In this document: positions 36,647 to 44,703 of the stretch, in pieces | How positions within the stretch are numbered: the first letter of the stretch is position 1 | Layout: every line of letters begins with the position of its first letter | DNA from: Haloplanus aerogenes | Lineage (GTDB): Archaea; Halobacteriota; Halobacteria; Halobacteriales; Haloferacaceae | Length of the DNA stretch: 64,000 bases | Assembly (NCBI RefSeq): GCF_003856835.1 | Contig: NZ_CP034145.1 | Span: 1,984,001 to 2,048,000, forward strand | Reading direction: 5' to 3' | The notes under the pieces: model-generated | Database searches by the model: none | Told to the model about the DNA's origin: nothing | Seen by the model: only the letters and a program-made list of their open reading frames with translations | Made by a program: the position numbers and the translations under genes

Positions 36647-37393
36647 ATGGCTTCGATTAGCACGGGACTGATTTTAGTCGTCGTCGCGCTGATTCCCACG
36701 TATCTGTTCGTCCAGGTGAGACAGGCGAACCGCGCCGTCGCGTCGACCGAAACACGGCCGACCGCGTCGCTGACCGACGATATCGTCGCGGTCTCGGGAA
36801 CGGTCGAGGCGGGACCCGCGGGCGTACTCACGCACCCGATCACAGGTGCCGATGCGCTCGCGGTTCGGTGGGACGTCGAGGAGCAGGACGACACGACCGA
36901 GGTGGACGAGAGTGGGCGACAGACGGTTCCGTTCCGACTGGTCGACGACCATGGAGCAGTCGACATCGACCCGTCGGAAGCCGATCTGCACCTCTCGACG
37001 GCCCACGGCGAGACGTTCGTCGACGCCATGCGTGCGCCGGGCGAACAGGCCCGGACGTTCCTCGAGCGAGTGCAGGAGAACGAACGGCGGAGCCACGAGG
37101 CTGGGACCAAGCAGATTCATAACACGCCGATCAACGAGGCCACGGTCCACGGAGGCGGCGGGGTGCATTACCGGAGTCGGGCACTGCAACCCGGCGATAC
37201 GGGATACGTCCTCGGTCCGGCCCGGTCGGACGGTGACGGCACCTATACCATCGGCGGCGACCACGGCGAGTTCATCGTCTCCGATATGAGCAGGGACGCT
37301 CTCAGCGAGGACCTCGGCTCGAACCAGTGGCTCCTCGCCGGCGTCGCCCTGTTGTTCTACGTGCTCGCGGCGTACGTGACCGTCTTCGGGTGA
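36647..37393 (+). CDS. GIDE-domain-like membrane protein
   Basis: A 248-aa protein. One helix at the N-terminus (residues 5-22) and one at the C-terminus (226-246) bracket a beta-rich domain. The sequence IVAVSGTVEAG, then LTHPITGADALAVRWDVEEQ and PFRLVDDHGAVDIDPSEA, matches the GIDE domain known from mitochondrial MULAN/MAPL E3 ligases and prokaryotic homologues. No RING finger is present. The job of such proteins in archaea is unknown. Its neighbours are a surface protein and a lipoprotein, which suggests an envelope role. Confidence 0.7.
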   Translation: MASISTGLILVVVALIPTYLFVQVRQANRAVASTETRPTASLTDDIVAVSGTVEAGPAGVLTHPITGADALAVRWDVEEQDDTTEVDESGRQTVPFRLVDDHGAVDIDPSEADLHLSTAHGETFVDAMRAPGEQARTFLERVQENERRSHEAGTKQIHNTPINEATVHGGGGVHYRSRALQPGDTGYVLGPARSDGDGTYTIGGDHGEFIVSDMSRDALSEDLGSNQWLLAGVALLFYVLAAYVTVFG

Positions 37394-37821
37394 GGAGCGA
37401 CCCCGCTCGATAGCCACCGCCTCAAACTGATACCAGCTGTCCGGGAGTGATCGGCCAGCGAAAGGGAATATTTTTAGTCAAGCAAATGATAATCTGGGAG
37501 CATCCGCTGGTTCGCTCCCGACCCACGAATTCCACTGTAGGTGTTGATTTCGGGCAGCGAGAACTCGGAAGTCAGCCACCTCGTTCGTAATATTATACAT
37601 CTTACATGTGGCAGTGGTATTTTTATCAATGTACAATGATCCAGTCATCACGACCGGCGGTAAGTAGGCGAGTCGACCGCACCGGTTCGCTTGCGAGAAT
37701 CCGAACGGCTGACGGTCGACAGGCAGGGCCGCCATGATAGCAACCGACACAGACGGCGTTCAGATACGGTTCTCACGTGAGCGACGGGTAATTGGGCGGA
37801 TCGATGAATCAGTGATCAGCA
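37394..37821. other. A+T-rich intergenic region
   Basis: Several TATA-like runs occur (GGAATATTTTTAG about 37467-37479; AATATTATACATC about 37591-37603; GTATTTTTATC about 37617-37627). A minus-strand open frame of 90 codons crosses it but lacks a promoter and haloarchaeal codon bias. It probably holds the upstream control region of the surface-protein gene and nothing else. Confidence 0.45.
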
Positions 37822-39774
37822 ATGAATCCACCGACTGACGACGAGACAGACGAGGATACCCACCGTGATGGATCAACGGCGAGCAGTCGCGCGAAATTCC
37901 GCTACTGGGGGAGTGCCCTCGTTCTGCTGACGCTGATCGGCGTTACCACGTTCGGTGCGAGCCCGGTCGTCGGTGCGGGCGCGACGAACGATACGCTGTA
38001 CGGCGGCGACGTGGAGCCGACGATAGTGTTCGCCACGAACACCGACCCCGTCGCTAGATGTACGGTCTCGGAGACGAGCGTCCAGGTTGGCGAATCGGTG
38101 ACGATCGACGCCTCGGACTCGGAGAACGCCGACGACTTCCAGTACGACAAGTACGGGAACGAAGCATTCGGCGAGTACACCACACAAAGTTCGAGAGTGG
38201 TCGAGTACTCCGAAGCAGGTACCTACGATCCGCAGGTGAAGGTCTGGTCGTACAACGGTGGCGAAACCAGCGACGTCGCAGCCTGTGGTTCCATCACCGT
38301 GAACGAAGCGACGCCAACACCTACCCCGACGCCAACAGCCACTCCCACCCCGGCACCTAGTGCAGTCGCCAAGTGTACGGTCTCGGAGACGAGTGTGCAG
38401 GTTGGGGAGTCGGTGACGATCGACGCCTCGGACTCGGAGAACGTCGACGACTACCAGTATGACAAGTACGGCGACAGCTCGTTCGGGGAGTTCACTAGCC
38501 AGAGTTCGCGGTCGGTCTCGTACTCCGAACAGGGAACCTACGAGCCGCGAGTGAAGGTCTGGTCGTACAGCGGTGGGGAAGATAGTGATGTCGCAACCTG
38601 TGGTACCATCACCGTGAACGAAGCGACGCCGACGCCAACTTCCACGCCTAGTGCAGTCGCCAAGTGTACGGTCTCGGAGACGAGCGTCCGGGTTGGCGAA
38701 TCGGTGACGATCGACGCCTCGGACTCGGAGAACGTCGACGACTACCAGTACGACAGGTACGGTGGCGGCTCGTTCGGGGAGTTCACTAGCCAGAGTTCGC
38801 GGTCGATCTCGTACTCCGAACCGGGAACCTACGAGCCGCGGGTGAAAGTCTGGTCGTACAGCGGCGGGGAAGACAGTGACGTCGCCGCCTGTGGCACCAT
38901 CACCGTGACCGAAGCGACGCCGACGCCAACTTCAACACCTAGTGCAGTCGCCAAGTGTACGGTCTCGGAGACGAGCGTTCAGGTTGGCGAGTCGGTGACG
39001 GTCGACGCATCGGGGTCGGAGAACGCCGACGACTACCAGTACGACAGATATGGCGACGGTTCGTTCGGTGACTTCACGACCCAACGTTCGAGAGTGATCG
39101 CGTACTCCGAACCGGGGACCTACGAGCCGCGAGTGAGAGTCTGGTCGTACAGCGGCGGCGAGGACAGCGACGTCGCGGCCTGTGGCACCATCAGCGTGAC
39201 CGAAGCGACGCCAACCTCCTCGCCGACGTCAACGGCCACCTCCACGTCAACAGCTACCCCAACGTCAACTGCCACCTCCACCCCGACAGATTCGGAGGCA
39301 TCGACACCATCGACCGGGACCCAGACACCGGTGTCGACGGCAGCGACGCCGACATCGGATACGACGGCAACGGCCACGGATGATGGGGCGTGGTTCCAAT
39401 ACAGTCCGAGCGACCCAAGCGCGAACGACTCGGTCCGGCTCGTCGCACAACCGGTGGTAGAGCAAGAGGACGTCGAGGCGCACAGCTGGGACATCGACGG
39501 TGACGGGACCGTCGACCAACAGGGACGAATCCTCGAACTGCCCGCGAAGACGAGCGGCGAGACGACCGTCACACTCACGATCGAGAGAACCAACGGAAGC
39601 ACGGCGACTGTCACGCGAGACGTGCCAGTCACGCTGGACCTCGATGGCGAAACGGCGACGCCCGAACAGCCAGCGACCGGCGCCGGTGGCGGCCCCCCAA
39701 TCACGTGGCTTGTCGGCCTCTTGCTCGTCATTCTCGTCGCAGCGGTGGTCGCCTGGTCACGGATGGATCGCTGA
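37822..39774 (+). CDS. Cell-surface protein with four PKD-like repeats
   Basis: A 650-aa protein anchored at both ends: a helix at residues about 30-55 (signal or anchor) and TWLVGLLLVILVAAVVAW at the C-terminus. Between them are four copies of an about 85-aa domain, each with CTVSETSV at the start and AACG or ATCG near the end. The two cysteines could form a disulfide. The domains are joined by Thr/Pro-rich linkers, likely O-glycosylated, and followed by an Ig-like module (DGDGTVDQQGRILELPA). It looks like a PKD-type adhesin or sheath protein. Function is unknown. Confidence 0.8.
   Translation: MNPPTDDETDEDTHRDGSTASSRAKFRYWGSALVLLTLIGVTTFGASPVVGAGATNDTLYGGDVEPTIVFATNTDPVARCTVSETSVQVGESVTIDASDSENADDFQYDKYGNEAFGEYTTQSSRVVEYSEAGTYDPQVKVWSYNGGETSDVAACGSITVNEATPTPTPTPTATPTPAPSAVAKCTVSETSVQVGESVTIDASDSENVDDYQYDKYGDSSFGEFTSQSSRSVSYSEQGTYEPRVKVWSYSGGEDSDVATCGTITVNEATPTPTSTPSAVAKCTVSETSVRVGESVTIDASDSENVDDYQYDRYGGGSFGEFTSQSSRSISYSEPGTYEPRVKVWSYSGGEDSDVAACGTITVTEATPTPTSTPSAVAKCTVSETSVQVGESVTVDASGSENADDYQYDRYGDGSFGDFTTQRSRVIAYSEPGTYEPRVRVWSYSGGEDSDVAACGTISVTEATPTSSPTSTATSTSTATPTSTATSTPTDSEASTPSTGTQTPVSTAATPTSDTTATATDDGAWFQYSPSDPSANDSVRLVAQPVVEQEDVEAHSWDIDGDGTVDQQGRILELPAKTSGETTVTLTIERTNGSTATVTRDVPVTLDLDGETATPEQPATGAGGGPPITWLVGLLLVILVAAVVAWSRMDR
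38053..39205 (+). repeat. Four tandem PKD-like coding repeats
   Basis: The conserved cysteine codons lie at 38059, 38374, 38665 and 38956, so spacings are 315, 291 and 291 bases. Units 2-4 share long identical DNA stretches, including silent positions, for example AAGTGTACGGTCTCGGAG. This indicates recent duplication or ongoing gene conversion. The copy number probably varies. Confidence 0.85.
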
Positions 39775-39862
39775 ACAGCCGTCTCGATCCGGCGTCCCCC
39801 ATCGGGATCGGAGGCGTCACTCTCGGACTCGGGCGACTACTCCCTTTTCGACCAGCAAGAGA

Positions 39863-39925
39863 GGATTCGAACCGTGGTCGGACGGGATCACTTCGTCGTG
39901 TCCACCCTCCCTGCTTCGAATTCAA
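39863..39925 (-). repeat. TTCGAA-flanked repeat, copy B
   Basis: GGATTCGAACC (39863-39873) and CTGCTTCGAATTC (39911-39923) enclose a 37-base core with CACTTCGTCGTG. The outer motifs look like tRNA T-arms in opposite senses. It lies 38 bases past the 3' end of tRNA-Thr. Confidence 0.65.
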
Positions 39926-39930
39926 CCGTC

Positions 39931-39966
39931 GGCTCTTCGGCCTCGTTTCACTCGGCCAGAAGAGCC
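39931..39966 (-). terminator. Hairpin at the 3' end of tRNA-Thr
   Basis: GGCTCTTCGGCC (39931-39942) pairs with GGCCAGAAGAGCC (39954-39966) with one bulged base. The stem shares four bases with the tRNA acceptor end. It may help end the transcript or guide 3' processing. Confidence 0.45.
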
Positions 39967-40036
39967 AGGGGTGGGATTCGAACCCACGAAGTCTCGATTA
40001 CAAGTCGAGTGCATGAACCGCCCATGCTCCCCTGGC
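39963..40036 (-). tRNA. tRNA-Thr (anticodon TGT)
   Basis: The 74-base gene folds fully: acceptor GCCAGGG/CCCTGGC, D stem GCAT/ATGC, anticodon stem CTCGA/TCGAG around CTTGTAA, T stem GTGGG/CCCAC around TTCGAAT. Discriminator U is as expected for archaeal tRNA-Thr. Position 8 is G in place of the near-universal U. No intron and no encoded CCA. Confidence 0.93.
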
Positions 40037-40047
40037 ACGGCGGCAGG

Positions 40048-40533
40048 TTACCGGTCCCCGCGCGGGCGTTTATCGTTTTCGACCTCTCGCTCGAACTCGA
40101 TTCGGTGCGGACGGTAGCCCTGCCGTTCGTAGAATCGGATGGCGTCCGCGTTGGCCGCCAGCGCTTCGAGCGCGACGATTTCGACTCCCCGATCCCGGAG
40201 TGCCGCCTCGGCGGCGTCGAGGAGACGCGCACCGATCCCCTCGTCGCGCCGCACCGGTTCCACGTAGAGGTCGCGGACGACGCCGCGTGTCCGATCCTGC
40301 GCCAGCGGGCCACGCTCGATATCGAACCGGACGAACCCCACGAGGTCGTCGCCGTCGCGGGCGACGATGAGGCCATTTTCGACCGCGTGCTGGGCCATCG
40401 ACTCCCTGATCGCGTCGCGGTTGTCCGCGGCGTGGAGGTGGGAGCCGTGGGCGCGCTGTTCCGTCGCGAGTGCGATCCACAGGTCGGTGACGGCGGCGGC
40501 CTCGGCGGCGGCTGCCGGTTCGACCGTGACCAT
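40048..40533 (-). CDS. GNAT-family N-acetyltransferase
   Basis: A 161-aa acetyl-CoA-dependent transferase. Motif A reads VVRDLYVEPVRRDEGIGARLLDAAE (residues about 86-110 in pieces) with the R-x-x-G-x-G/A pyrophosphate loop. The end NADAIRFYERQGY is the conserved motif B. Acceptor substrate is unknown. Its promoter must face away from the liv operon that starts 115 bases off. Confidence 0.9.
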   Translation of the reverse strand: MVTVEPAAAAEAAAVTDLWIALATEQRAHGSHLHAADNRDAIRESMAQHAVENGLIVARDGDDLVGFVRFDIERGPLAQDRTRGVVRDLYVEPVRRDEGIGARLLDAAEAALRDRGVEIVALEALAANADAIRFYERQGYRPHRIEFEREVENDKRPRGDR

Positions 40534-40648
40534 GGGTGCGGTAAGTGGACGCCGGTCAAGTCAGTTCCGCCGGCGTGATGCCCGAACCCCTGCGGAGCCG
40601 GAAGAAAGGTTTATCCCTGCGTCACGTCCGCACACAGCACGAAGCACA

Positions 40649-41782
40649 ATGGCATCGGGAACTGAAACCGGAGTTACAGAAACGCGTGGACGGTGGCTGG
40701 AGACGGCGGTCGACCGGCCGCTGACGGTCTTTTTCGCCATCGTCGGCCTGTTGCTTCTCGGCTCGCTCGTCTGGGGACTGCTGGTCTCCGGCGCCGTCAC
40801 GTTTGCACGACTCGGCTCGCTCGTCTGGGACGGCGTGATGCGCGGGCTCGTCATCGGGCTGGCCGGCATCGGTCTCTCGATGACGTACAGCATCCTGAAT
40901 TTCGCGAACTTCTCGCACGGTGACTACATCACGAGCGGGGCGTTCGCCGGGTGGGCAACGACCTACGCCATCGCGGGCCTCGGCCGCGCCGACATCGGCT
41001 CGCTTCTGCTCGTCGGCGCCGGTGGCTCCGTCCTCGGCGGCGCGCTGGGCATCGGCGTGACGACGACGCCCGTCGCGGTGGTCGCCGGCGTCGTCGTCGC
41101 CGGGGTGTTCACCGTCCTCCTCGCCCTCGCCATCGACCGCGTCGTCTACAAACCCATCCGCTCCGAGAGCGGGATCACCCTCCTCATCACCAGCATCGGC
41201 GTCGCGTTCGCGCTCCGCTACCTGATCCAGTTCGTCTTCGGATCGAGCGTCCGCGGGACGACCGCCGCCGGGTCGATTCCGCAGGTCTCGCTTTACTTCA
41301 TCGACGGCGTCGTCCGCATCGACGCCCACGACGTGACGCTGCTCGTCGTCGCCGGCGGCCTCATGCTCGGCGTCCACCTCCTCCTCCAGACGACGAAACT
41401 CGGGAAAGCGATGCGCGCCATGTCCGACAACGAGGACCTCGCCCGCATCACGGGCATCCCGACCGAACGCGTCGTCCGCGCGACGTGGATCATCGGCGGC
41501 GGCCTCACCGGCGTCGCTGGCTACGTGTTCATCCTCTGGAAGGGGACGCTCGGCTTCAACGACGGCTGGCTCCTCCTCCTGCTCATCTTCGCGGCCGTCA
41601 TCCTCGGCGGTATCGGCTCCATCTACGGCGCCATCGCGGGCGGCCTCGTCATCGGCGTCGCCGCCTCCATCTCCGTCCTCTGGATTCCCGCCGCCTTCTC
41701 CCGCGCCGCCGCCTTCGTCGTCATGATCGTCATCCTGCTCGTCCGGCCGCAGGGCCTGTTCTCCGGGAGGTCGACCGCATGA
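40649..41782 (+). CDS. livH: Branched-chain amino-acid ABC permease
   Basis: A 377-aa LivH-type permease. GLVIGLAGIGLSMTYSILNFANFSHGD opens the BPD_transp_2 core, and RAMSDNEDLARITGIPTERV is the ATPase-docking loop. There is an extra N-terminal helix of about 50 residues compared with bacterial LivH. TATA-like GGTTTATC (40607-40614) precedes the ATG by about 38 bases. It is first in livH-livM-livG-livF, with 4-8 base overlaps throughout. Confidence 0.93.
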   Translation: MASGTETGVTETRGRWLETAVDRPLTVFFAIVGLLLLGSLVWGLLVSGAVTFARLGSLVWDGVMRGLVIGLAGIGLSMTYSILNFANFSHGDYITSGAFAGWATTYAIAGLGRADIGSLLLVGAGGSVLGGALGIGVTTTPVAVVAGVVVAGVFTVLLALAIDRVVYKPIRSESGITLLITSIGVAFALRYLIQFVFGSSVRGTTAAGSIPQVSLYFIDGVVRIDAHDVTLLVVAGGLMLGVHLLLQTTKLGKAMRAMSDNEDLARITGIPTERVVRATWIIGGGLTGVAGYVFILWKGTLGFNDGWLLLLLIFAAVILGGIGSIYGAIAGGLVIGVAASISVLWIPAAFSRAAAFVVMIVILLVRPQGLFSGRSTA

Positions 41783-43185
41783 GCGCGACCGAGAACGACA
41801 CAGCGACCGGGACGCTCCGCCAACTGTGGGCGGAGGACGCCGTCAAGATCGCCACCCTCCTCTTTGTCATCTACGCCGGCTATCTCGTCAGCGGCATGGT
41901 CCTCGGCTACAGCATCCGTGGACAGCTCAACTCGCTGGCGTCGCTCACCTTCTACATCGGCGTCTTCGCCACGCTCGCGCTCGCCCTCAACCTCCACTGG
42001 GGCTACACCGGCCTGTTCAACATCGGCGTCGTCGGCTTCATGGCCGTCGGCATCTACGTGATGGCCTTTGTCTCCAAACCGCTGTACGGAACCACGGGGG
42101 CGGCACAGGTCGGCGGCCTCGGCCTGCCCATCCCCGTCGGTATCTTCGCGGGGATGGTCGCCGCCGCGATCCTCGGCTTCGTCGTCGCCCTCCCGGCGCT
42201 TCGCCTCCGCGCCGACTACCTCGCTATCGTCACCATCGCGATGTCCGAAATCGTCCGTTTCACCTTCCTCTCTTCGACGTTCCAGCAGTTCCAGTTCCCG
42301 CACACGCTCTCGGGGGAGACCACTCGCGTCGGCTTCGGCGGCGGGAGCGGTCTCATCCTCGATTTCCCCGATCCCTTGCTCGCGCTCATCGACGTACTCG
42401 GGCTCTCGGGGGCGTACGACGGCCTCGTCCGGCTGGTCGGGCGGGTCGTCCCCAACAACCCCGATCCCATCGTCCACAGTCTCGTCTACGGCCTCGTCCT
42501 CCTCGGCGTCGTCGCGGCGTACTTCTGGCTCCTGAAACGGACGGGTGAGTCGCCGTTCGGTCGCGTCCTGAAAGCGATCCGCGAGGACGAGGACGTGGCC
42601 CGTGCCCTCGGGAAAAACACCGACCGCTTCAAAATCATCTCCTTCATGCTCGGCTGTGCGCTGATGGGGCTGGCCGGCATCCTCTGGCTGATGGGACAGG
42701 GCGCCGTGACGCCCAACTTCTTTCGCCCGCGGCTCACCTTCTTCGTCTGGATCGCGCTCATCATCGGCGGTGCCGGGTCGAACACCGGGAGCGTCATGGG
42801 CGCCGCCGTCTTCGCCGCCGCCCTCTATCAGGGGCCGCTCTACTTCCAGAACGTCGTCACCTCGGTGTTCCAGCCCGGCGATGCGCCGGGGAGCTTCGGC
42901 CCGGCTATCTCTCCGCTCCTGTCGAGCGCCGATCCGGTGCCCTTCCTGCTCTACACGCTCGACAGCGTCCGCCAGCTCCAGCTCGTCGTCATGGGTGTCG
43001 TCCTCATCTGGCTGATGCACAACCGTCCGCAGGGGATGCTCGGCCACCGTAAGGAGACGGCGGCGGCCATCCCGCTCGGCAGGCAGGGCGGCAGCGCAGG
43101 GCCGGAATCGGGATCGAGCGAGCCCGACGCCGAGCCGGCCCCCCAGCCCGACGGCGACGGCACGGGAGGGACGGGCGATGAGTGA
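41779..43185 (+). CDS. livM: Branched-chain amino-acid ABC permease
   Basis: A 468-aa LivM-type permease. LALALNLHWGYTGLFNIGVVGFMAVG is the family entry motif and LKAIREDEDVARALGKNTDRFK the docking loop. The C-terminal 40 residues are acidic and disordered. The start overlaps livH by four bases. LivH and LivM form the channel heterodimer. Confidence 0.93.
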   Translation: MSATENDTATGTLRQLWAEDAVKIATLLFVIYAGYLVSGMVLGYSIRGQLNSLASLTFYIGVFATLALALNLHWGYTGLFNIGVVGFMAVGIYVMAFVSKPLYGTTGAAQVGGLGLPIPVGIFAGMVAAAILGFVVALPALRLRADYLAIVTIAMSEIVRFTFLSSTFQQFQFPHTLSGETTRVGFGGGSGLILDFPDPLLALIDVLGLSGAYDGLVRLVGRVVPNNPDPIVHSLVYGLVLLGVVAAYFWLLKRTGESPFGRVLKAIREDEDVARALGKNTDRFKIISFMLGCALMGLAGILWLMGQGAVTPNFFRPRLTFFVWIALIIGGAGSNTGSVMGAAVFAAALYQGPLYFQNVVTSVFQPGDAPGSFGPAISPLLSSADPVPFLLYTLDSVRQLQLVVMGVVLIWLMHNRPQGMLGHRKETAAAIPLGRQGGSAGPESGSSEPDAEPAPQPDGDGTGGTGDE

Positions 43186-43984
43186 GTCGATCACCCAATC
43201 GCGACCGGACGTTGCCGACACGCCGCTCCGCGTCGAAGGACTGACGAAACGCTTCGGCGGCATCACGGCCGTCGACGGCGCGTCGTTCGAAGTGGAACAG
43301 GGGACGCTCACGGGACTGATCGGGCCGAACGGCGCCGGCAAGTCGACGACGTTCAACCTGATCACGGGCATGCTCTCGCCCGACGCGGGACGGGTCGTCT
43401 TCGACGGCGAGGACATCACCGGTCTCGAACCCTACCAGATCGCCAACCGGGGGCTGGTCCGGACGTTCCAGATCGCCCGCGAACTCGGGGAGATGACCGT
43501 CCTCGAAAATATGATGCTCGCCCCGAAACACCAGCGGGGCGAACACCTCTGGCGGTCCGTCCTCCCCGGCGCTCGCGGAGGCGTCGTCGAACAGGAGGAG
43601 GAGTTGCTCGAACGCGTGTGGGAGGCGCTGGAGTTCTTCGAGATCGAACACCTCGCGGAGGAGTACGCGGGCAACCTCTCGGGCGGCCAGCGCAAACTGC
43701 TGGAGATGGCGCGGGCGCTCCTGACCGACCCCGACATGCTCCTGCTGGACGAACCGTTCGCGGGAGTCAATCCAACGCTCGAACAGCGCTTGCTCGATCA
43801 CATCCACGAACTCCGCGATCAGGGTTACACCTTCCTGCTGGTCGAACACGACATGGATCTCATCATGAACAACTGCCGGCACGTGATCGTGATGCATCAG
43901 GGTCAGATCCTGACCGAAGGGACGCCCGAGGAGATCAAGGCCAACGAGGAGGTCATCGAGGCGTATCTGGGGGGTGACGTATGA
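43178..43984 (+). CDS. livG: Branched-chain amino-acid ABC ATPase
   Basis: A 268-aa ATPase with Walker A GPNGAGKST, Q-loop RTFQIARELGEMTVLEN, signature LSGGQRKLLEMARAL and Walker B MLLLDEPFAGVNP. It ends in EVIEAYLGGDV, the usual LivG tail. It overlaps livM by eight bases and livF by four. Confidence 0.95.
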   Translation: MSESITQSRPDVADTPLRVEGLTKRFGGITAVDGASFEVEQGTLTGLIGPNGAGKSTTFNLITGMLSPDAGRVVFDGEDITGLEPYQIANRGLVRTFQIARELGEMTVLENMMLAPKHQRGEHLWRSVLPGARGGVVEQEEELLERVWEALEFFEIEHLAEEYAGNLSGGQRKLLEMARALLTDPDMLLLDEPFAGVNPTLEQRLLDHIHELRDQGYTFLLVEHDMDLIMNNCRHVIVMHQGQILTEGTPEEIKANEEVIEAYLGGDV

Positions 43985-44703
43985 GCGCCGCCGACGGCGA
44001 CGAACTCCTCGTCGTCCGCGACCTCGACGCCGGCTACGGCGACCTCCAGATCCTGAACAGCGTCGACATGGACGTGGCCGACGAGGAGTACGTCACCATC
44101 GTCGGTCCGAACGGCGCCGGCAAGTCGACCGTCATGAAGTCGGTGTTCGGTCTCACGACCTACATGGGGGGCGAGATCACGTTCGACGGCGCGGACATCA
44201 CCGAACGGCCGCCCGAGGAGATCATCCACGAGGGTATCGGCTACGTCCCGCAGTCGGACAACGTGTTCGCCTCCCTCTCCGTGCGAGAGAACCTGGAGAT
44301 GGGGGCGTACATCCTCGACGATATGCCCGAGGACCGGCTAGCGGAGGTGTTCGAGCGCTTCCCCGTCCTCGAAGAGCGACAGGGCCAGACCGCGGGCACG
44401 ATGAGCGGCGGGCAGCGACAGATGCTCGCCATGGGTCGGGCGCTCATGCTCGATCCCGACCTCCTCCTCCTCGACGAACCGAGCGCCGGTCTCGCGCCCG
44501 ATCTCGTCGACGAGATGTTCGACCGGATCGACGAGATCAACGACGCCGGAACCTCGATCCTGATGGTCGAACAGAACGCGAAAGAAGCGTTGCGCCGCTG
44601 TGATCGGGGCTACGTCCTCGCCAACGGACAGAATCGGTTCGAGGGCGACGGCCGGACGCTCCTCGACGACGAGGAGGTCCGCCAGCAGTTCCTCGGCGGT
44701 TAG
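43981..44703 (+). CDS. livF: Branched-chain amino-acid ABC ATPase
   Basis: A 240-aa ATPase. GPNGAGKSTVMKSVFGL, GIGYVPQSDNVFASLSVREN, MSGGQRQMLAMGRAL and LLLLDEPSAGLAP identify it as LivF, the second ATPase of the pair. Its stop overlaps that of the convergent binding-protein gene by four bases, so there is no room for a terminator between them. Confidence 0.95.
   Translation: MSAADGDELLVVRDLDAGYGDLQILNSVDMDVADEEYVTIVGPNGAGKSTVMKSVFGLTTYMGGEITFDGADITERPPEEIIHEGIGYVPQSDNVFASLSVRENLEMGAYILDDMPEDRLAEVFERFPVLEERQGQTAGTMSGGQRQMLAMGRALMLDPDLLLLDEPSAGLAPDLVDEMFDRIDEINDAGTSILMVEQNAKEALRRCDRGYVLANGQNRFEGDGRTLLDDEEVRQQFLGG

Noticed and set aside
37478-37750. Minus-strand open frame of 90 codons in the A+T-rich gap
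   Set aside because: It lacks a promoter and the acidic, GC3-rich codon pattern of true genes here, and no domain is recognisable.
38053-39205. Direct repeats considered as a CRISPR array
   Set aside because: The units are 291 bases, coding and in frame, with no short identical repeats separated by unique spacers.
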